A stretch of 64,000 nucleotides of DNA from Roseovarius mucosus DSM 17069 (GCF_000768555.3 NZ_KN293988.1:24683-88682); one strand, 5' to 3'; positions 17,726 through 27,031 are shown, counted from the first letter of the stretch. Notes: generated by a model not told the origin, from the letters alone. Numbers and translations are program-made.

Positions 17726-18564
17726 GATTCCTCCGATTTGACGTTCATTTTGGCTGCGGCGACAGGGCTTTCGACGTGAACACCCGCATCGACATGCAGC
17801 ACCTCGCCCGTGATGCCGCCGGTATAGTCGCTGGCGAACAGCAGGGCGGCGCGGCCCACCTCGTCGGCCGTGACGTTGCGCCGCAATGGGGCAACTCGCG
17901 CGGTCGCGTCCAGAAGACCCGCAAAGCCGGTCAACCCGGACGCCGCGCGGGTCATCACGGGTCCCGCCGAAATGGCGTTGACGCGGATGTTCGACGGCCC
18001 GAGTTCGTGAGCCAGATAGCGCACGGTGGCCTCAAGCGCCGCCTTGACCGGCCCCATCACGTTGTAATTCTCCACCACACGTTCGCCACCCAGATAGCTC
18101 AGAGTGATCAGGCTGCCGCCGCTTTTCATCAGGGGCTCGGCAAGATGCGCCATGCGGATCAGCGAATGGACGGACACATGCATCGCTTGGGAAAACCCTG
18201 CAGCCGAACAGTCAGTCAGGCGGCCATGAAGGTCGCCGGGCGGCACGCTGCCCACGGCATGAAGGATGAAATCCAATTTTCCCCAGCGGTCCGTGATGGC
18301 GTCGAAGACAGCGTCGAGTTCGTGCGGCGCATTCACGTCACAGGGCAGCAGGATCGGCGCTTCGAGACGTGCAGCTAATGGCACCACATGAGGTTTGGTG
18401 CGCTCATCGACATAGGTGATGGCGAGCTCGGCACCCGCTTGACGGAAATGCAGGGCAGCAGGCCACGCCAGACTGCGATCATTGGCGATGCCGACAACCA
18501 GACCCTTCCGGCCGGACAGATCAAGCAGTTCCGCAGGATCGCAGCATGCGTCGAATTCAGGCAT
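17722..18564 (-). CDS. fabI: Enoyl-[acyl-carrier-protein] reductase, FabI/SDR family
   Basis: 280 residues from the ATG at 18564 ([20 protein letters not shown]). Features are a Rossmann motif [24 protein letters not shown]-like [11 protein letters not shown], and an active-site block [20 protein letters not shown] with the Tyr-x6-Lys layout of FabI. C-terminal [14 protein letters not shown] is typical. It reduces the enoyl-ACP double bond with NAD(P)H in fatty acid synthesis. A FabI copy next to DUF3141 is a recurring arrangement in alphaproteobacteria, where acetate kinase and phosphotransacetylase often follow; here they are missing. The start overlaps the end of the small His-rich gene by 8 bases. 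Probably a second, stress-related FabI (inference). Confidence 0.9.
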   Translation of the reverse strand: MPEFDACCDPAELLDLSGRKGLVVGIANDRSLAWPAALHFRQAGAELAITYVDERTKPHVVPLAARLEAPILLPCDVNAPHELDAVFDAITDRWGKLDFILHAVGSVPPGDLHGRLTDCSAAGFSQAMHVSVHSLIRMAHLAEPLMKSGGSLITLSYLGGERVVENYNVMGPVKAALEATVRYLAHELGPSNIRVNAISAGPVMTRAASGLTGFAGLLDATARVAPLRRNVTADEVGRAALLFASDYTGGITGEVLHVDAGVHVESPVAAAKMNVKSEES

Positions 18565-18736
18565 CCTCCGACACTGCCTCGGTATCGGCGGAAGCTTCGG
18601 ACTTCTTGTCGTGCGCACCATGACGCTTGGCCGACTTGCCATGTTTGTGTCCGCCATGTCCGTGCCCGAAAAGGTGCATTGCGGCCATTCCGCCGAAGAC
18701 GAGAACCAAAACCCAGTTTTCAAAAAGCCATTCCAT
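18557..18736 (-). CDS. Small His-rich single-helix protein (DUF2933-like)
   Basis: 59 residues from the ATG at 18736 to TGA at 18557. One membrane helix (LFENWVLVLVFGGMAAMHLF) is followed by a His/Lys-rich stretch (GHGHGGHKHGKSAKRHGAHD) and an acidic tail. The shape resembles shortened DUF2933 proteins such as the one at 8465-8734. It overlaps the end of DUF3141 by 17 bases and the start of fabI by 8 bases, so all three are translationally linked. Metal binding is suggested by composition only. Confidence 0.65.
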   Translation of the reverse strand: MEWLFENWVLVLVFGGMAAMHLFGHGHGGHKHGKSAKRHGAHDKKSEASADTEAVSEDA

Positions 18737-20513
18737 AATTGTTCATTCCTTTTTTTGATGAGGCCGACGGTTTTTCCGCCTGTGTGGTTGCTGCGGCGAA
18801 CGGGAAATTGCCGAACATCGCGCCAAAGACATGGGTGATCCAGGCATCGCGTCCCTTGCGCCATGCGCCTATACCCTCGCCGGTGCGCGCCGACAGCGCA
18901 CGCTCGGCCACGATCGCGGGGTGGTCGTCCGGCAATGGTGAGCGCGTCTCGCGCAGCGTTTCGGCGGTGGACTTGATCAGGGCCATCCACGGGTTCACCT
19001 GTTCGGAGAACATCGTTCTGGTCCAGCGCATGGGGTGCAGCGCACGGAGCGCCTCAGCGCTGGCCGGGGTCGTCGCGGCGCGGATCCAAGGACTGACGAA
19101 AATCGAATAGACCGCCTCGTTGATCCGCGATATCTGCGCCACTTGTTTCAAGGCCGCATCGTCCGATGCAATGCCCAGATCATCGACCTCGCGCGGTTCG
19201 AATCGCACCTCAAAATCGCCGGTCTCGCAGTCCGGGTCACCCGACGGGTTGTCGATCACCATCTCGTAGAGACCCGGGGAAAGGGCCTCGACATCGTCCA
19301 GGCTTTCCAGAATCGCACGATGCTGGAGCCGCGCGACGGAGCCGGAGACGAAGATGCCCAGATGCCCGACACGCGGATGCGTCATATAGACGATGCGCTG
19401 CCCGGCTGCCTTGAGCGCATCGGTATCGGGATAAAGCTTGCCAATCCACCCCATTGCCTGTTCGGGCGGCGTGATGTTGTCACCGTCCGAGGCGAAGATG
19501 ATCAGCGGATTGCTGATGCGCTTAAGATCGACGGTGCAATGCGCATCCAGCTGCATCTCGCCCTGTTCCAGCCGGTTGCCGATGAACAGGTTCTGCGTGA
19601 TGCCGAGGATTTCCTCGCGGCTGAGCGTGTAGTAGCCATTCCACCAGCGTTCGAATTCGACGAACCGCTCACGCTCTGTGTCGGCATGGGCAAAGAGGGT
19701 CGCGTACTTATCCCAGATCGCCTTTTCCGGTTGCAGGGTCTCAAAATTCTGCGCCAGCCAGGCGCCATCGAACCGGCCATCGCCCAGATCGGATATCATA
19801 TGCGCGGCCCAGGCCCCTCCCGAGAGCGCGCCCATCATCCGCATCGGGCTGCTTGCCGCCTCGCCCGACCAATAGCTGAGCGGTGAGCCATTCAGCACAA
19901 TCGGACCGGTCAGGCCGTCGCAATCCGCCGCCAGCAGCGTGGCCGCCCAACCGGCCTGGCAATTGCCGTAGAGCACGGGGGCTGTGTCCGGGTGACGGCG
20001 CGCGACCTCCAATACAAAATCGCGCAGTGCATAATGCACGTCCGACAGCGTCTGACCCGGCATGGGCTCGGGATAGAAGATCACGAAATAGACCGGGTGG
20101 CCTTCGTGCATCGCCATGCCGACCTCGCTGTCGCGCTTGAAGCCGCCGATACCGGGCCCGTGCCCGGCGCGCGGATCGATCACGATCACCGGCGGCTTGG
20201 CCTCGTCCACGCAATCGTCCCAGCAATCGTCGCCGACCCGCGTGATCCTGAGCAGCGCGTAGTTGGCCGACCGCTCAAAGGTGCGTGCGTCCAGCAGCAG
20301 TTCGTAATCGAAATCCAGAAGCGGCGGCATGCCCTGCCGCTCATGCGCGATCATATTGTCGGCGCGTTCACGCAGCGTGTCGAGAAGCAGCACCCAGCGT
20401 TCAAAGGCGTCTTGGACGTAAGGCACGTTACTAGCGGTCGTTGCGTTACCGGAAACGGGTGCAAGAAATTGTTCCGGGGTCACTGTCGCAAGGCGCAGGC
20501 TCTTATTCATCAT
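18720..20513 (-). CDS. DUF3141 domain protein (PHA-synthase/alpha-beta hydrolase-like)
   Basis: 597 residues, matching the DUF3141 family, distant relatives of polyhydroxyalkanoate synthase/depolymerase. Seen: PPVIVIDPRAGHGPGIGGFK, VYFVIFYPEPMPGQT, and the nucleophile-like turn VLYGNCQAGWAATLLAA (GNCQAG, with Cys as in PHA synthases). Later come FASDGDNITPPEQA (Asp) and THPRVGHLGIFVSG (His), completing a Cys-Asp-His triad. The true reaction is not established. It is preceded by an overlapping small gene at 20503-20838 and followed by the His-rich peptide and fabI. Carbon storage or lipid metabolism under stress is inferred. Confidence 0.88.
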   Translation of the reverse strand: MMNKSLRLATVTPEQFLAPVSGNATTASNVPYVQDAFERWVLLLDTLRERADNMIAHERQGMPPLLDFDYELLLDARTFERSANYALLRITRVGDDCWDDCVDEAKPPVIVIDPRAGHGPGIGGFKRDSEVGMAMHEGHPVYFVIFYPEPMPGQTLSDVHYALRDFVLEVARRHPDTAPVLYGNCQAGWAATLLAADCDGLTGPIVLNGSPLSYWSGEAASSPMRMMGALSGGAWAAHMISDLGDGRFDGAWLAQNFETLQPEKAIWDKYATLFAHADTERERFVEFERWWNGYYTLSREEILGITQNLFIGNRLEQGEMQLDAHCTVDLKRISNPLIIFASDGDNITPPEQAMGWIGKLYPDTDALKAAGQRIVYMTHPRVGHLGIFVSGSVARLQHRAILESLDDVEALSPGLYEMVIDNPSGDPDCETGDFEVRFEPREVDDLGIASDDAALKQVAQISRINEAVYSIFVSPWIRAATTPASAEALRALHPMRWTRTMFSEQVNPWMALIKSTAETLRETRSPLPDDHPAIVAERALSARTGEGIGAWRKGRDAWITHVFGAMFGNFPFAAATTQAEKPSASSKKGMNNYGMAF

Positions 20514-20838
20514 CAGCTTCCTCTTGATTGGTAGTGTCTATGGAGGGTCGTCCAGCGAGCATCACACGCACGAAATCCTTCGCCACATCCTCGCGCAGAC
20601 CGGTCAGCAGATAGGACGCATCGCCGGGCTCGATGCCCAACGCGCGCGCCGCGAGTGACGGGGGCTGGTTCATCATTTCGACCCGGTTGAACAACGCCCG
20701 CGCCATCGGGGCGTCGGCATGCCCGCAGGTCTCGGCACAGGCACAGGTCATTTGCGAGAACAAGATCCGAAGATCATCGTCGTCGGATGATGAGTGACGG
20801 GTTCCCCCTGATTTCCGATCCATCGTCTTGCGTGGCAT
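20503..20838 (-). CDS. Hypothetical protein linked to DUF3141
   Basis: 111 residues, soluble, no signal peptide. The N-terminus is Lys/Ser-rich, followed by a TCACAETCGHAD cysteine cluster at about residues 31-42 and a helical C-terminal half (SLAARALGIEPGDASYLLTG, then VRVMLAGRPS). No family recognised. Its stop overlaps the start of DUF3141 by 11 bases, so they are co-translated. The three-cysteine cluster could bind a metal. The start at 20838 is uncertain; a second ATG is at 20823. Confidence 0.6.
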   Translation of the reverse strand: MPRKTMDRKSGGTRHSSSDDDDLRILFSQMTCACAETCGHADAPMARALFNRVEMMNQPPSLAARALGIEPGDASYLLTGLREDVAKDFVRVMLAGRPSIDTTNQEEADDE

Positions 20839-20930
20839 GGCTAGGCGACTCCTGTGGTTGAGCCTTCGGGCTTGGTCACAGAAGAAGACGCCGGAAGAAG
20901 GAAATCGTTACAGACCCGCCGACAGGGCGA

Positions 20931-21557
20931 TCAGTGTTCCTGTCCCTCTTCTTCGCAATCAGTCTCGTGTTTGTCGTTCTCGCAGCCCTCGGGCGGACAG
21001 TAACAATCGTCCCGGTCCTCTTGGCAGCACTTGCCGCAATGCGTTGTAAGCGCCTCGCGCAAAGCAGTGCGTGCCCGGTGTAGCCGGACACCAAGTGCGT
21101 TGCGGTTAAGCCGCAGATCGGCTGCCACGCTTTCGCGATCTTCTTCGCCGAAATCGATGCGCCGGATCAGTTCGGCATCCGCCGGGCGCAGTTCGGAAAT
21201 CAACCCGCCATGGCAGGTGCACAGCCGCGCCATCTGTGAGGGCGCATCGGCAATCCATTCCTCTGGTTCGCGCGCCGCCGCCGCCGCCAGCCGGCTACGC
21301 CGGGTCCCTTTGCGGTAGTGATCGTTCAAAGTGGACCGCAGGATTGTGTAGAGCCACGCATCCATTCGTTCGACCTCTCGGAGCTGATCCTTGCGTGACA
21401 GCACGCGGATGCAGAAGTCTTGCAGGACATCCTCTGCATCTGCGCGGTTGCCAAGCCGTTTGACCAGAAATCCCATAAACGCTCCGCGCCCGTCCAACAG
21501 GGCGCGTTCCGGCGAAGCGTCGGGCACATCGGGCTTGCCACTGTCTTGCGATGCCAT
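20931..21557 (-). CDS. ECF sigma factor with Cys-rich C-terminal tail (CorE-like), copy 1
   Basis: 208 residues. Sigma region 2 (FLVKRLGNRADAEDVLQDFC, VERMDAWLYTILRSTLND) and region 4 (FGEEDRESVAADLRLNRNAL, VRLHRARTALREAL) are complete. The linker has a CxC motif (RLCTC). After region 4 comes CGKCCQEDRDDCYC, giving C-x2-C-x7-C-x-C, then a longer acidic tail with further Cys and His. CorE-type sigma factors use a linker CxC and a C-terminal Cys-rich domain to sense metal directly; no anti-sigma gene is adjacent here either. It probably activates the stress operon downstream when its metal state changes (inference). Closely similar to the copy at 35165-35728. Confidence 0.88.
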   Translation of the reverse strand: MASQDSGKPDVPDASPERALLDGRGAFMGFLVKRLGNRADAEDVLQDFCIRVLSRKDQLREVERMDAWLYTILRSTLNDHYRKGTRRSRLAAAAAREPEEWIADAPSQMARLCTCHGGLISELRPADAELIRRIDFGEEDRESVAADLRLNRNALGVRLHRARTALREALTTHCGKCCQEDRDDCYCPPEGCENDKHETDCEEEGQEH

Positions 21558-21777
21558 GATGTCTCTGCCCTTTCCAAGAGGTTTGCGAAGGTGCGATCAG
21601 CGCTGATTCGAGCATTGTCTCTCTAACGTACAATGCGCGCAGTCATTCTAAGAACAATTTGCCCCTCCGCGCGTCACTCTGAATAAGCAACACACATTCG
21701 TATCGAAGCAAACAGGCTTTCGACGAAGACAATAGCCAAAACGACCGTTTGAAAACAGGTTAACAGGTTGTTCTGTA
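21558..21777. other. Intergenic region between ECF sigma gene and EamA transporter
   Basis: 220 bases, AT-richer than its surroundings, ahead of the first ECF sigma gene (minus strand) and after the end of the EamA gene. No gene, repeat or clear terminator was seen. It should hold the sigma gene's promoter, but I could not identify a convincing element. Confidence 0.4.
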
Positions 21778-22668
21778 TTATCGACCTTGAGACCGCCGTG
21801 CTCCCTTAAGATTGACGAACACGATCCCCAAAATGACCAGCGCAATACCGGAAAATTGAATCCCGGACAGGCGTTCCCCGAAAAACAAGGCACCAATTGA
21901 AAGACCGAAGATTGGAACAAGAAAGCTGAACACAATCGCCCGGTTCAGCTCAACTGCCTCCAGCACGGAAAACCAGAGCCAATACACCAGCGCTGAGCCG
22001 AACAGGGCCAGCCCCAAAAGCGATGCCGTGAAGACCGCGTTCCATTGAATGGCGTTTTGATCTTCCAGCGCGAGGGCTGCGAACGCGAGCGGCGCGCTGC
22101 CGATGAGCAACTGTAACCCCATTGCAAAAAGCCCGTCCACTTTGCCGGCGATGGACTTGATGGCCACGTTGCTGATGGTCACCCCAACCGCGGCCAAAAC
22201 GATATAGGCGAAACCGATGGCCGACCCCTCTTGCCCTCCATCAAGCAATTGCGGCAGCGCGATCACGAGGATTCCCATGAATCCGATCGAAAGGCCGACC
22301 CAACCGACCTTCGGCAGCCTTTCGCCAAGCCATACAACACCCAGTATTGCGGCCAGCAGCGGCTGCGCGTTTGCGATGACCGTGGCGAGGCCCGGAGACA
22401 CGAATTCTGCTGCATGAAACATGCCCAGAAATCCCAAACTTGTCGCACCAATCCCGACGATCCCCAAGGTCAACCACGTGCGCCAACCGCGCGGGAATGG
22501 TCTGCGCAAAATCATGGCCAACCCCACCAGAGCCGCGCCTGCCAGACCTGCCCGCATCGTCGCAAAGGTCAGGTGCGGCGCGTATTGCAGCCCCGCCGTG
22601 ATCAGCGGAAAGCACGCCGCCCACAGGAACATGGCCAAAACGATTTTGGTTATGACAGTCGGCGACAT
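21778..22668 (-). CDS. EamA/DMT-family drug-metabolite transporter
   Basis: 296 residues with ten hydrophobic segments in two repeats of five. The second EamA repeat ends FFGERLSGIQFSGIALVILG, and the first has WLGERLPKVGWVGLSIGFMG; the GER pattern before the last helix of each half is typical. Such proteins export small metabolites or amino acids across the inner membrane; the substrate is unknown. It stands alone, divergent from the second ECF sigma gene (255 bases between them). No metal-specific motif. Confidence 0.9.
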   Translation of the reverse strand: MSPTVITKIVLAMFLWAACFPLITAGLQYAPHLTFATMRAGLAGAALVGLAMILRRPFPRGWRTWLTLGIVGIGATSLGFLGMFHAAEFVSPGLATVIANAQPLLAAILGVVWLGERLPKVGWVGLSIGFMGILVIALPQLLDGGQEGSAIGFAYIVLAAVGVTISNVAIKSIAGKVDGLFAMGLQLLIGSAPLAFAALALEDQNAIQWNAVFTASLLGLALFGSALVYWLWFSVLEAVELNRAIVFSFLVPIFGLSIGALFFGERLSGIQFSGIALVILGIVFVNLKGARRSQGR

Positions 22669-22923
22669 CGAGATTTCCTTTCCAAGTCAGAAGTGGCAGG
22701 AATTGCAGAAATTTTCCGATGTGCCAACTCAGGGGCGAAGTAAGAAGACGCTGCGGCAGCCGAAACCTTACGCATTCCTGGGCATACGCCCGTTGGCCCG
22801 GGTTCCAAAAGACCGCGCCTGTGCATACCCAACAGCAAAACCACCAACAATCAGGTCACCCGAAGCACCCGAAAAAGTGTAACGTTCTCGATGGTTCGGC
22901 GTCTTACTTTTCAGAGGTGTATC

Positions 22924-23592
22924 ATGAATCACGACCCGAATGATCGGTTATCCACAGCAGATCAGCCCAACACAGCCGCCAAGGATGCGGACATCGCTGT
23001 CCGTCGCTCGCTGGTGGAAGGTCGGCAGCATATCCTGAATTTCCTGCGTCGGCGACTGGGAGATCCGGAGGCAGCCGAGGATGTCCTGCAAACGTTCATG
23101 CTGCGCGCCATTGACCGCTCCGAGCAACTTCGCGATGTGCGCGCCGTTCGTGGCTGGCTCGGCCAGATTCTGGCGTCGTCCATCGCCGACTACGGTCGCA
23201 AGGTTTCGCGAAGGCGCCAGAGGGAGGTAGTCATGGCCCCAACCGACCTGGACAGCGTCCAAAACGGGTTCGACGAAGAACTCGACGAGGCGATATGCAA
23301 TTGTCTGTACAAGCTGTTGCCGACGCTCAGACCGGAATATGCCGAAGTAATCTGGCGCGTCGATCTTCAGGAGCAGCCGCGCGATGCTGTCGCCAAAGAC
23401 CTTGGCATCACCTTGAACAACATCACGGTCCGCCTTCACCGGGGTCGGCAGGCGTTGAAGACAAGGTTGGAACAGATGTGCCTGACCTGCCCGGTTCATG
23501 GCTTTCTCGATTGCGATTGCGACGCAGCGGAAAAGGCCCGCGCTCGTTTTCAAGCGATGAAGGACGACGCCGGAGCGAAAACGACGGACTGA
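22924..23592 (+). CDS. ECF sigma factor with Cys-rich C-terminal tail (CorE-like), copy 2
   Basis: 222 residues from the ATG at 22924 (MNHDPNDRLSTADQ). Region 2 (RQHILNFLRRRLGDPEAAED, VRGWLGQILASSIADYGRK) and region 4 (PRDAVAKDLGITLNNITVR, RGRQALKTRLEQM) are present. The linker contains CNC, and the tail reads CLTCPVHGFLDCDC, again C-x2-C-x7-C-x-C, followed by about 25 residues. The protein is divergent from the other two copies, yet the cysteine spacing is identical. No anti-sigma gene follows. A likely target is the cyclopropane synthase/GAPDH pair immediately downstream, or the gene itself (inference). Confidence 0.87.
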   Translation: MNHDPNDRLSTADQPNTAAKDADIAVRRSLVEGRQHILNFLRRRLGDPEAAEDVLQTFMLRAIDRSEQLRDVRAVRGWLGQILASSIADYGRKVSRRRQREVVMAPTDLDSVQNGFDEELDEAICNCLYKLLPTLRPEYAEVIWRVDLQEQPRDAVAKDLGITLNNITVRLHRGRQALKTRLEQMCLTCPVHGFLDCDCDAAEKARARFQAMKDDAGAKTTD

Positions 23593-23834
23593 GCCCCGAT
23601 GTGCTGGCCCTCTCTCACCGGCGTGTCTGCAATTCACGGATCGCGTTCTATTGTCCGCCAGCGAGGACACGCCGATCCGTTTTCCAAGGGTTCCGCCTAC
23701 GCACGCCTGTGCACCGCGGGCACCGTGTCGGCAGGCCGCTGCGCTGTAATGAACCTTGTCATCTTTCGTCTGTTTTATCAGAAAGCGGCGGTTGACGCCG
23801 CCTGCCGACAAAAAACAAGACGGAGCAAGCGATC
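23593..23834 (+). other. Intergenic region before cfa
   Basis: 242 bases between the ECF sigma gene and cfa. A short hairpin with arms GCGGCG (23785-23790) and CGCCGC (23796-23801) is followed by GCCGACAAAAAA; it could be a weak terminator or part of the cfa leader. Nothing else recognised. Confidence 0.3.
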
Positions 23835-25175
23835 ATGTCCAATAGCGAAACCTCTCCCGACGAACGCTTTGAACAAGAAGGTAGCCGGATTGAAACCGGA
23901 CGTCTCGCACCGGGACGGGCGGCCATGTGGTTGCTCGCCAAATCGCTGCGACGCCTCGTTCAAAACGGACGCCTCACCATCTACGATCCCTGCGGCCAGA
24001 CGTGGCATTTCGGCCCCGGCGGCGAACCCGCCGTTTCCGTCCGTTTGACCGAAAAGGTGCTGCCTGTGCAACTTCTGGTGAACCCCAGCATTGCACTTGG
24101 CGAGGCTTATATGGACGGGACGCTGCGCATTGAAACTGGCAGCCTGCGCGACCTCCTCTCGATCTGCATGACCGACATAGATACTATCGACGCATTGCCT
24201 GGCAGACGATTGACCCGCTGGCTGGACGCATTCCTGAGCCGCAGGCTGCATCATAATCCGATCAGCCGGTCTCACGCGAACGTGGCGCATCACTACGACA
24301 TCTCGACCGAACTCTACGACCTTTTTCTGGATGCGGATCGACAATACTCCTGCGCCTACTTCCCGATCGGGACCGAAACGTTGGACGAGGCCCAGGCCTT
24401 CAAGAAAAAGCACATCGCAGCAAAGCTCTTGATGCGACCCGGTCTGGAGGTTCTCGACATCGGCTCGGGCTGGGGCGGGCTGGCGATGGAGCTTGCCCAG
24501 CAACACGAGGCGCGCGTGACCGGGCTCAGCCTCTCGACCGAACAGATTGCCGCTGCCCGCGAACGTGCCCAGCAAACCGGCCTGTTTGATCAGGTGGCCT
24601 TTGAACGGCGCGATTACCGCGAAGAGCATGGGCTATACGATCGCGTCGTGTCCGTAGGTATGTTCGAGCATGTGGGCCGCAGCGGATTCGATGCGTTTTT
24701 TACCACCCTTCAGCGCGTTCTCAGGCCCGATGGCGTCGCACTTTTGCATGCGATCGGCAGGATGGCGCCCAAAGGCGGCAGCGATCCGTGGATCCGCAAA
24801 TACGTCTTCCCCGGGGGCTATCTGCCCACGCTGTCCGAAACCATCGCGGCAGCAGAGCGTGCGGGAATGTGGGTCACGGATGTCGAGGTCCTGCGGTTGC
24901 ATTATGCCGAGACTCTGCGCCACTGGTCCGAACGATTTGCCCAGGAACGCGAAACAGCGCGCATGCTTTACGACGAGCGGTTCTGCCGTATGTGGGAATT
25001 CTATCTGGCTGTCTGCGAAATGGCGTTCCGGAATGGGCGGTTGATGGTCTTCCAGATCCAGCTTGCCAAGCGCCGTGATGCGGTTCCGCTGACCCGTGAC
25101 TATATCGCCAAGGTCAAGGCAGGCGAATCCGCCTGGGATATTTCGACCGGCACAGAATTCACGAGAGCGGGATGA
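23835..25175 (+). CDS. cfa: Cyclopropane-fatty-acyl-phospholipid synthase family protein
   Basis: 446 residues, larger than E. coli Cfa (382) because of an N-terminal domain, as in many alphaproteobacterial forms. The SAM-binding motif is VLDIGSGWGGLAMELAQQHE. Also seen are YDLFLDADRQYSCAYF, RVVSVGMFEHVGRSGFD and WIRKYVFPGGYLPTLSE, all typical of the family. It transfers a methylene from S-adenosylmethionine across the double bond of phospholipid acyl chains, hardening the membrane against acid or other stress. The stop overlaps the next gene's ATG (ATGA). It is placed behind an ECF sigma factor, as stress-induced cfa genes often are. Confidence 0.93.
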   Translation: MSNSETSPDERFEQEGSRIETGRLAPGRAAMWLLAKSLRRLVQNGRLTIYDPCGQTWHFGPGGEPAVSVRLTEKVLPVQLLVNPSIALGEAYMDGTLRIETGSLRDLLSICMTDIDTIDALPGRRLTRWLDAFLSRRLHHNPISRSHANVAHHYDISTELYDLFLDADRQYSCAYFPIGTETLDEAQAFKKKHIAAKLLMRPGLEVLDIGSGWGGLAMELAQQHEARVTGLSLSTEQIAAARERAQQTGLFDQVAFERRDYREEHGLYDRVVSVGMFEHVGRSGFDAFFTTLQRVLRPDGVALLHAIGRMAPKGGSDPWIRKYVFPGGYLPTLSETIAAAERAGMWVTDVEVLRLHYAETLRHWSERFAQERETARMLYDERFCRMWEFYLAVCEMAFRNGRLMVFQIQLAKRRDAVPLTRDYIAKVKAGESAWDISTGTEFTRAG

Positions 25176-26215
25176 CTGACATGAGACCTATCAGAGTTGC
25201 CGTAAACGGATACGGCGTGATCGGCAAACGTGTGGCAGACGCAGTGGTCGCACAAGAGGACATGGACCTCGTTGGCGTGGCGGATGTCACCTCCGACTGG
25301 CGCGCCCGCATGGCGCGCGCGAAGGGTTTCGCGCTTTATGCCGCCGACCCGGATCGCACCCCGGCCATGCGAGAGGCCGGCCTTGACGTGGCCGGAGGGC
25401 TCGACGACCTGCTTGCTACCGCAGACATCGTGGTGGACAGCACGCCCAAGAAAGTGGCTGTGCGCAATGTGGAAACCTATCGCGAAAGAGGCATCCGGTT
25501 CATCGTTCATGGCGGCGAAAAACACGAGGTGACCGGCCATTCCTTTGTTGCCGAAGCAAACTATGCAAGCGCGATTGGGCGCGATCGCACCCGCGTGGTG
25601 TCCTGCAACACGACGTCGATCGTCCGCACCCTCACAGCGCTGAAAGTTGCAGGGCTTCTTGGCTCAGCGCGCGGAACGCTCCTGCGGCGCGCCACCGACC
25701 CGTGGGAAAGCCATCTGGGTGGAATCATGAACACGCTTGTGCCCGAACCCGATATTCCCAGCCATCAGGGCCCGGATGCACAAAGCGTCGATCCCGATCT
25801 CGACGTGATCACGATGGCCGTGAAGGTGCCGCAGACCCTTGCCCATCTGCATTATTGGTCGGTCAGGATGCCGCGCAAGGCGTCCAAAGACGAGGTACTC
25901 GAAGCGTTCCGCGCCTCCTCCCGCATCGCGTTGATCCGGATGGCGGACGGGCTGGGCGCACTTAACGCGGTCAAGGAGATGATGGCCGATTTCGGGCGTC
26001 CCAACGACAGCCTCTATGAGGTGGCTCTGTGGGAGGACATGCTCAAGGTCGAGGGCGACGAATTGTACTATGCCTACATGGTCGACAACCAAGCCATCGT
26101 GATCCCCGAAACCATCGACGCGATCCGCGCCCTGACGGAAGCCGAGCGAGACGGATCGGCGTCGATTGCGCGTACGAACGCGGCGCTTGGGGTCGGGACA
26201 TTTACGGCGACCTGA
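25172..26215 (+). CDS. Type II (archaeal-type) glyceraldehyde-3-phosphate dehydrogenase
   Basis: 347 residues. Opens with the NAD(P)-binding motif RVAVNGYGVIGKRVADAV. The catalytic block is VVSCNTTSIVRTLTALK, the SCNTT form of archaeal GAPDH rather than the bacterial SCTTN form. MNTLVPEPDIPSHQGPD matches the archaeal active-site His region. It oxidises glyceraldehyde 3-phosphate with phosphate to 1,3-bisphosphoglycerate, or runs in reverse, probably with dual NAD/NADP use as in archaea. It overlaps cfa by four bases. Bacterial examples are uncommon and usually accessory. Function in the stress block (ATP-yielding glycolysis or a bypass of an inactivated canonical enzyme) is inference. Confidence 0.9.
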   Translation: MTDMRPIRVAVNGYGVIGKRVADAVVAQEDMDLVGVADVTSDWRARMARAKGFALYAADPDRTPAMREAGLDVAGGLDDLLATADIVVDSTPKKVAVRNVETYRERGIRFIVHGGEKHEVTGHSFVAEANYASAIGRDRTRVVSCNTTSIVRTLTALKVAGLLGSARGTLLRRATDPWESHLGGIMNTLVPEPDIPSHQGPDAQSVDPDLDVITMAVKVPQTLAHLHYWSVRMPRKASKDEVLEAFRASSRIALIRMADGLGALNAVKEMMADFGRPNDSLYEVALWEDMLKVEGDELYYAYMVDNQAIVIPETIDAIRALTEAERDGSASIARTNAALGVGTFTAT

Positions 26216-26260
26216 CAGCCCCCTAGCAACAGGTTCCAAACCCATAGGGCAGAGACCCGA

Positions 26261-27031
26261 TCAGCCCGCCGACATGCCCCCGTCGATGGGATACTGCGCT
26301 CCCGTGATGAAGGCGGACTCGTCGGAGGCGAGGAACAGGACCAGATTGGCGATTTCTATGCTTTCACCATAGCGACCCAGCGGAATCGTGCCGGCAAGCT
26401 GTTGCTTCACTTCGTCGCCGTGGCCGGGATTGAACCCTTCCTCCAGCGACCGCATCATCCGCGTGTTGACCGGCGAGGGATGCACCGAGTTGACACGCAC
26501 GTTGTGGCCTGCGACCTCTATCGCGGCGGCGCGCGTCAAACCGACAACGGCATGTTTCGACGTGATATAGGGCGCGACGTTCGGGCTGCCCTTGAGGCCC
26601 GCGATCGACGACATGTTGATCACGCTGCCCGATTGCTGCCCAGTCATCACGGGCAAGACATGCTGCAACCCAAGGAAAGCGCCGCGCACATTAACCGCCA
26701 TCACGCGGTCAAAATCCTCGATCTTCTGATCGACCAGCGGCGCGACCATGCCTTCGACTCCGGCGTTGTTGAAGAACACGTCGATGCGCCCGAACTTCTC
26801 GACGGTCTGCGCGACGTATCTTTTGCAATCTTCGACCGATGAGACGTCGGCGGCGATTGTCAGCAGGTCGTCCGGATTGCCCAGATCCCCCGCAGCATCC
26901 GACAGGTCGTCAACGTGGAGGTCCACAAGCGCAACCTTGGCCCCCTCACTCAAGAAAAGCCGGGCGGTTTCCAGACCGATGCCTGCCGCTCCTCCAGTGA
27001 TCAGGGTGACTTTTTCTGCCAGACGTTTCAT
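26261..27031 (-). CDS. SDR-family oxidoreductase
   Basis: 256 residues, classical short-chain dehydrogenase: TGGAAGIGLETARLF (TGxxxGIG), NNAGVEG, Ser in NMSSIAGL, and YITSK as the Tyr-x3-Lys catalytic pair. The C-terminus ITGAQYPIDGGMSAG is the usual one. Asp in VALVDLHVDD after strand 2 suggests NAD rather than NADP preference. The substrate is unknown. It sits 18 bases after arcC on the same strand at the end of the arginine deiminase operon, but has no known part in that pathway. It may reduce or oxidise a fermentation intermediate (inference). Confidence 0.9.
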   Translation of the reverse strand: MKRLAEKVTLITGGAAGIGLETARLFLSEGAKVALVDLHVDDLSDAAGDLGNPDDLLTIAADVSSVEDCKRYVAQTVEKFGRIDVFFNNAGVEGMVAPLVDQKIEDFDRVMAVNVRGAFLGLQHVLPVMTGQQSGSVINMSSIAGLKGSPNVAPYITSKHAVVGLTRAAAIEVAGHNVRVNSVHPSPVNTRMMRSLEEGFNPGHGDEVKQQLAGTIPLGRYGESIEIANLVLFLASDESAFITGAQYPIDGGMSAG

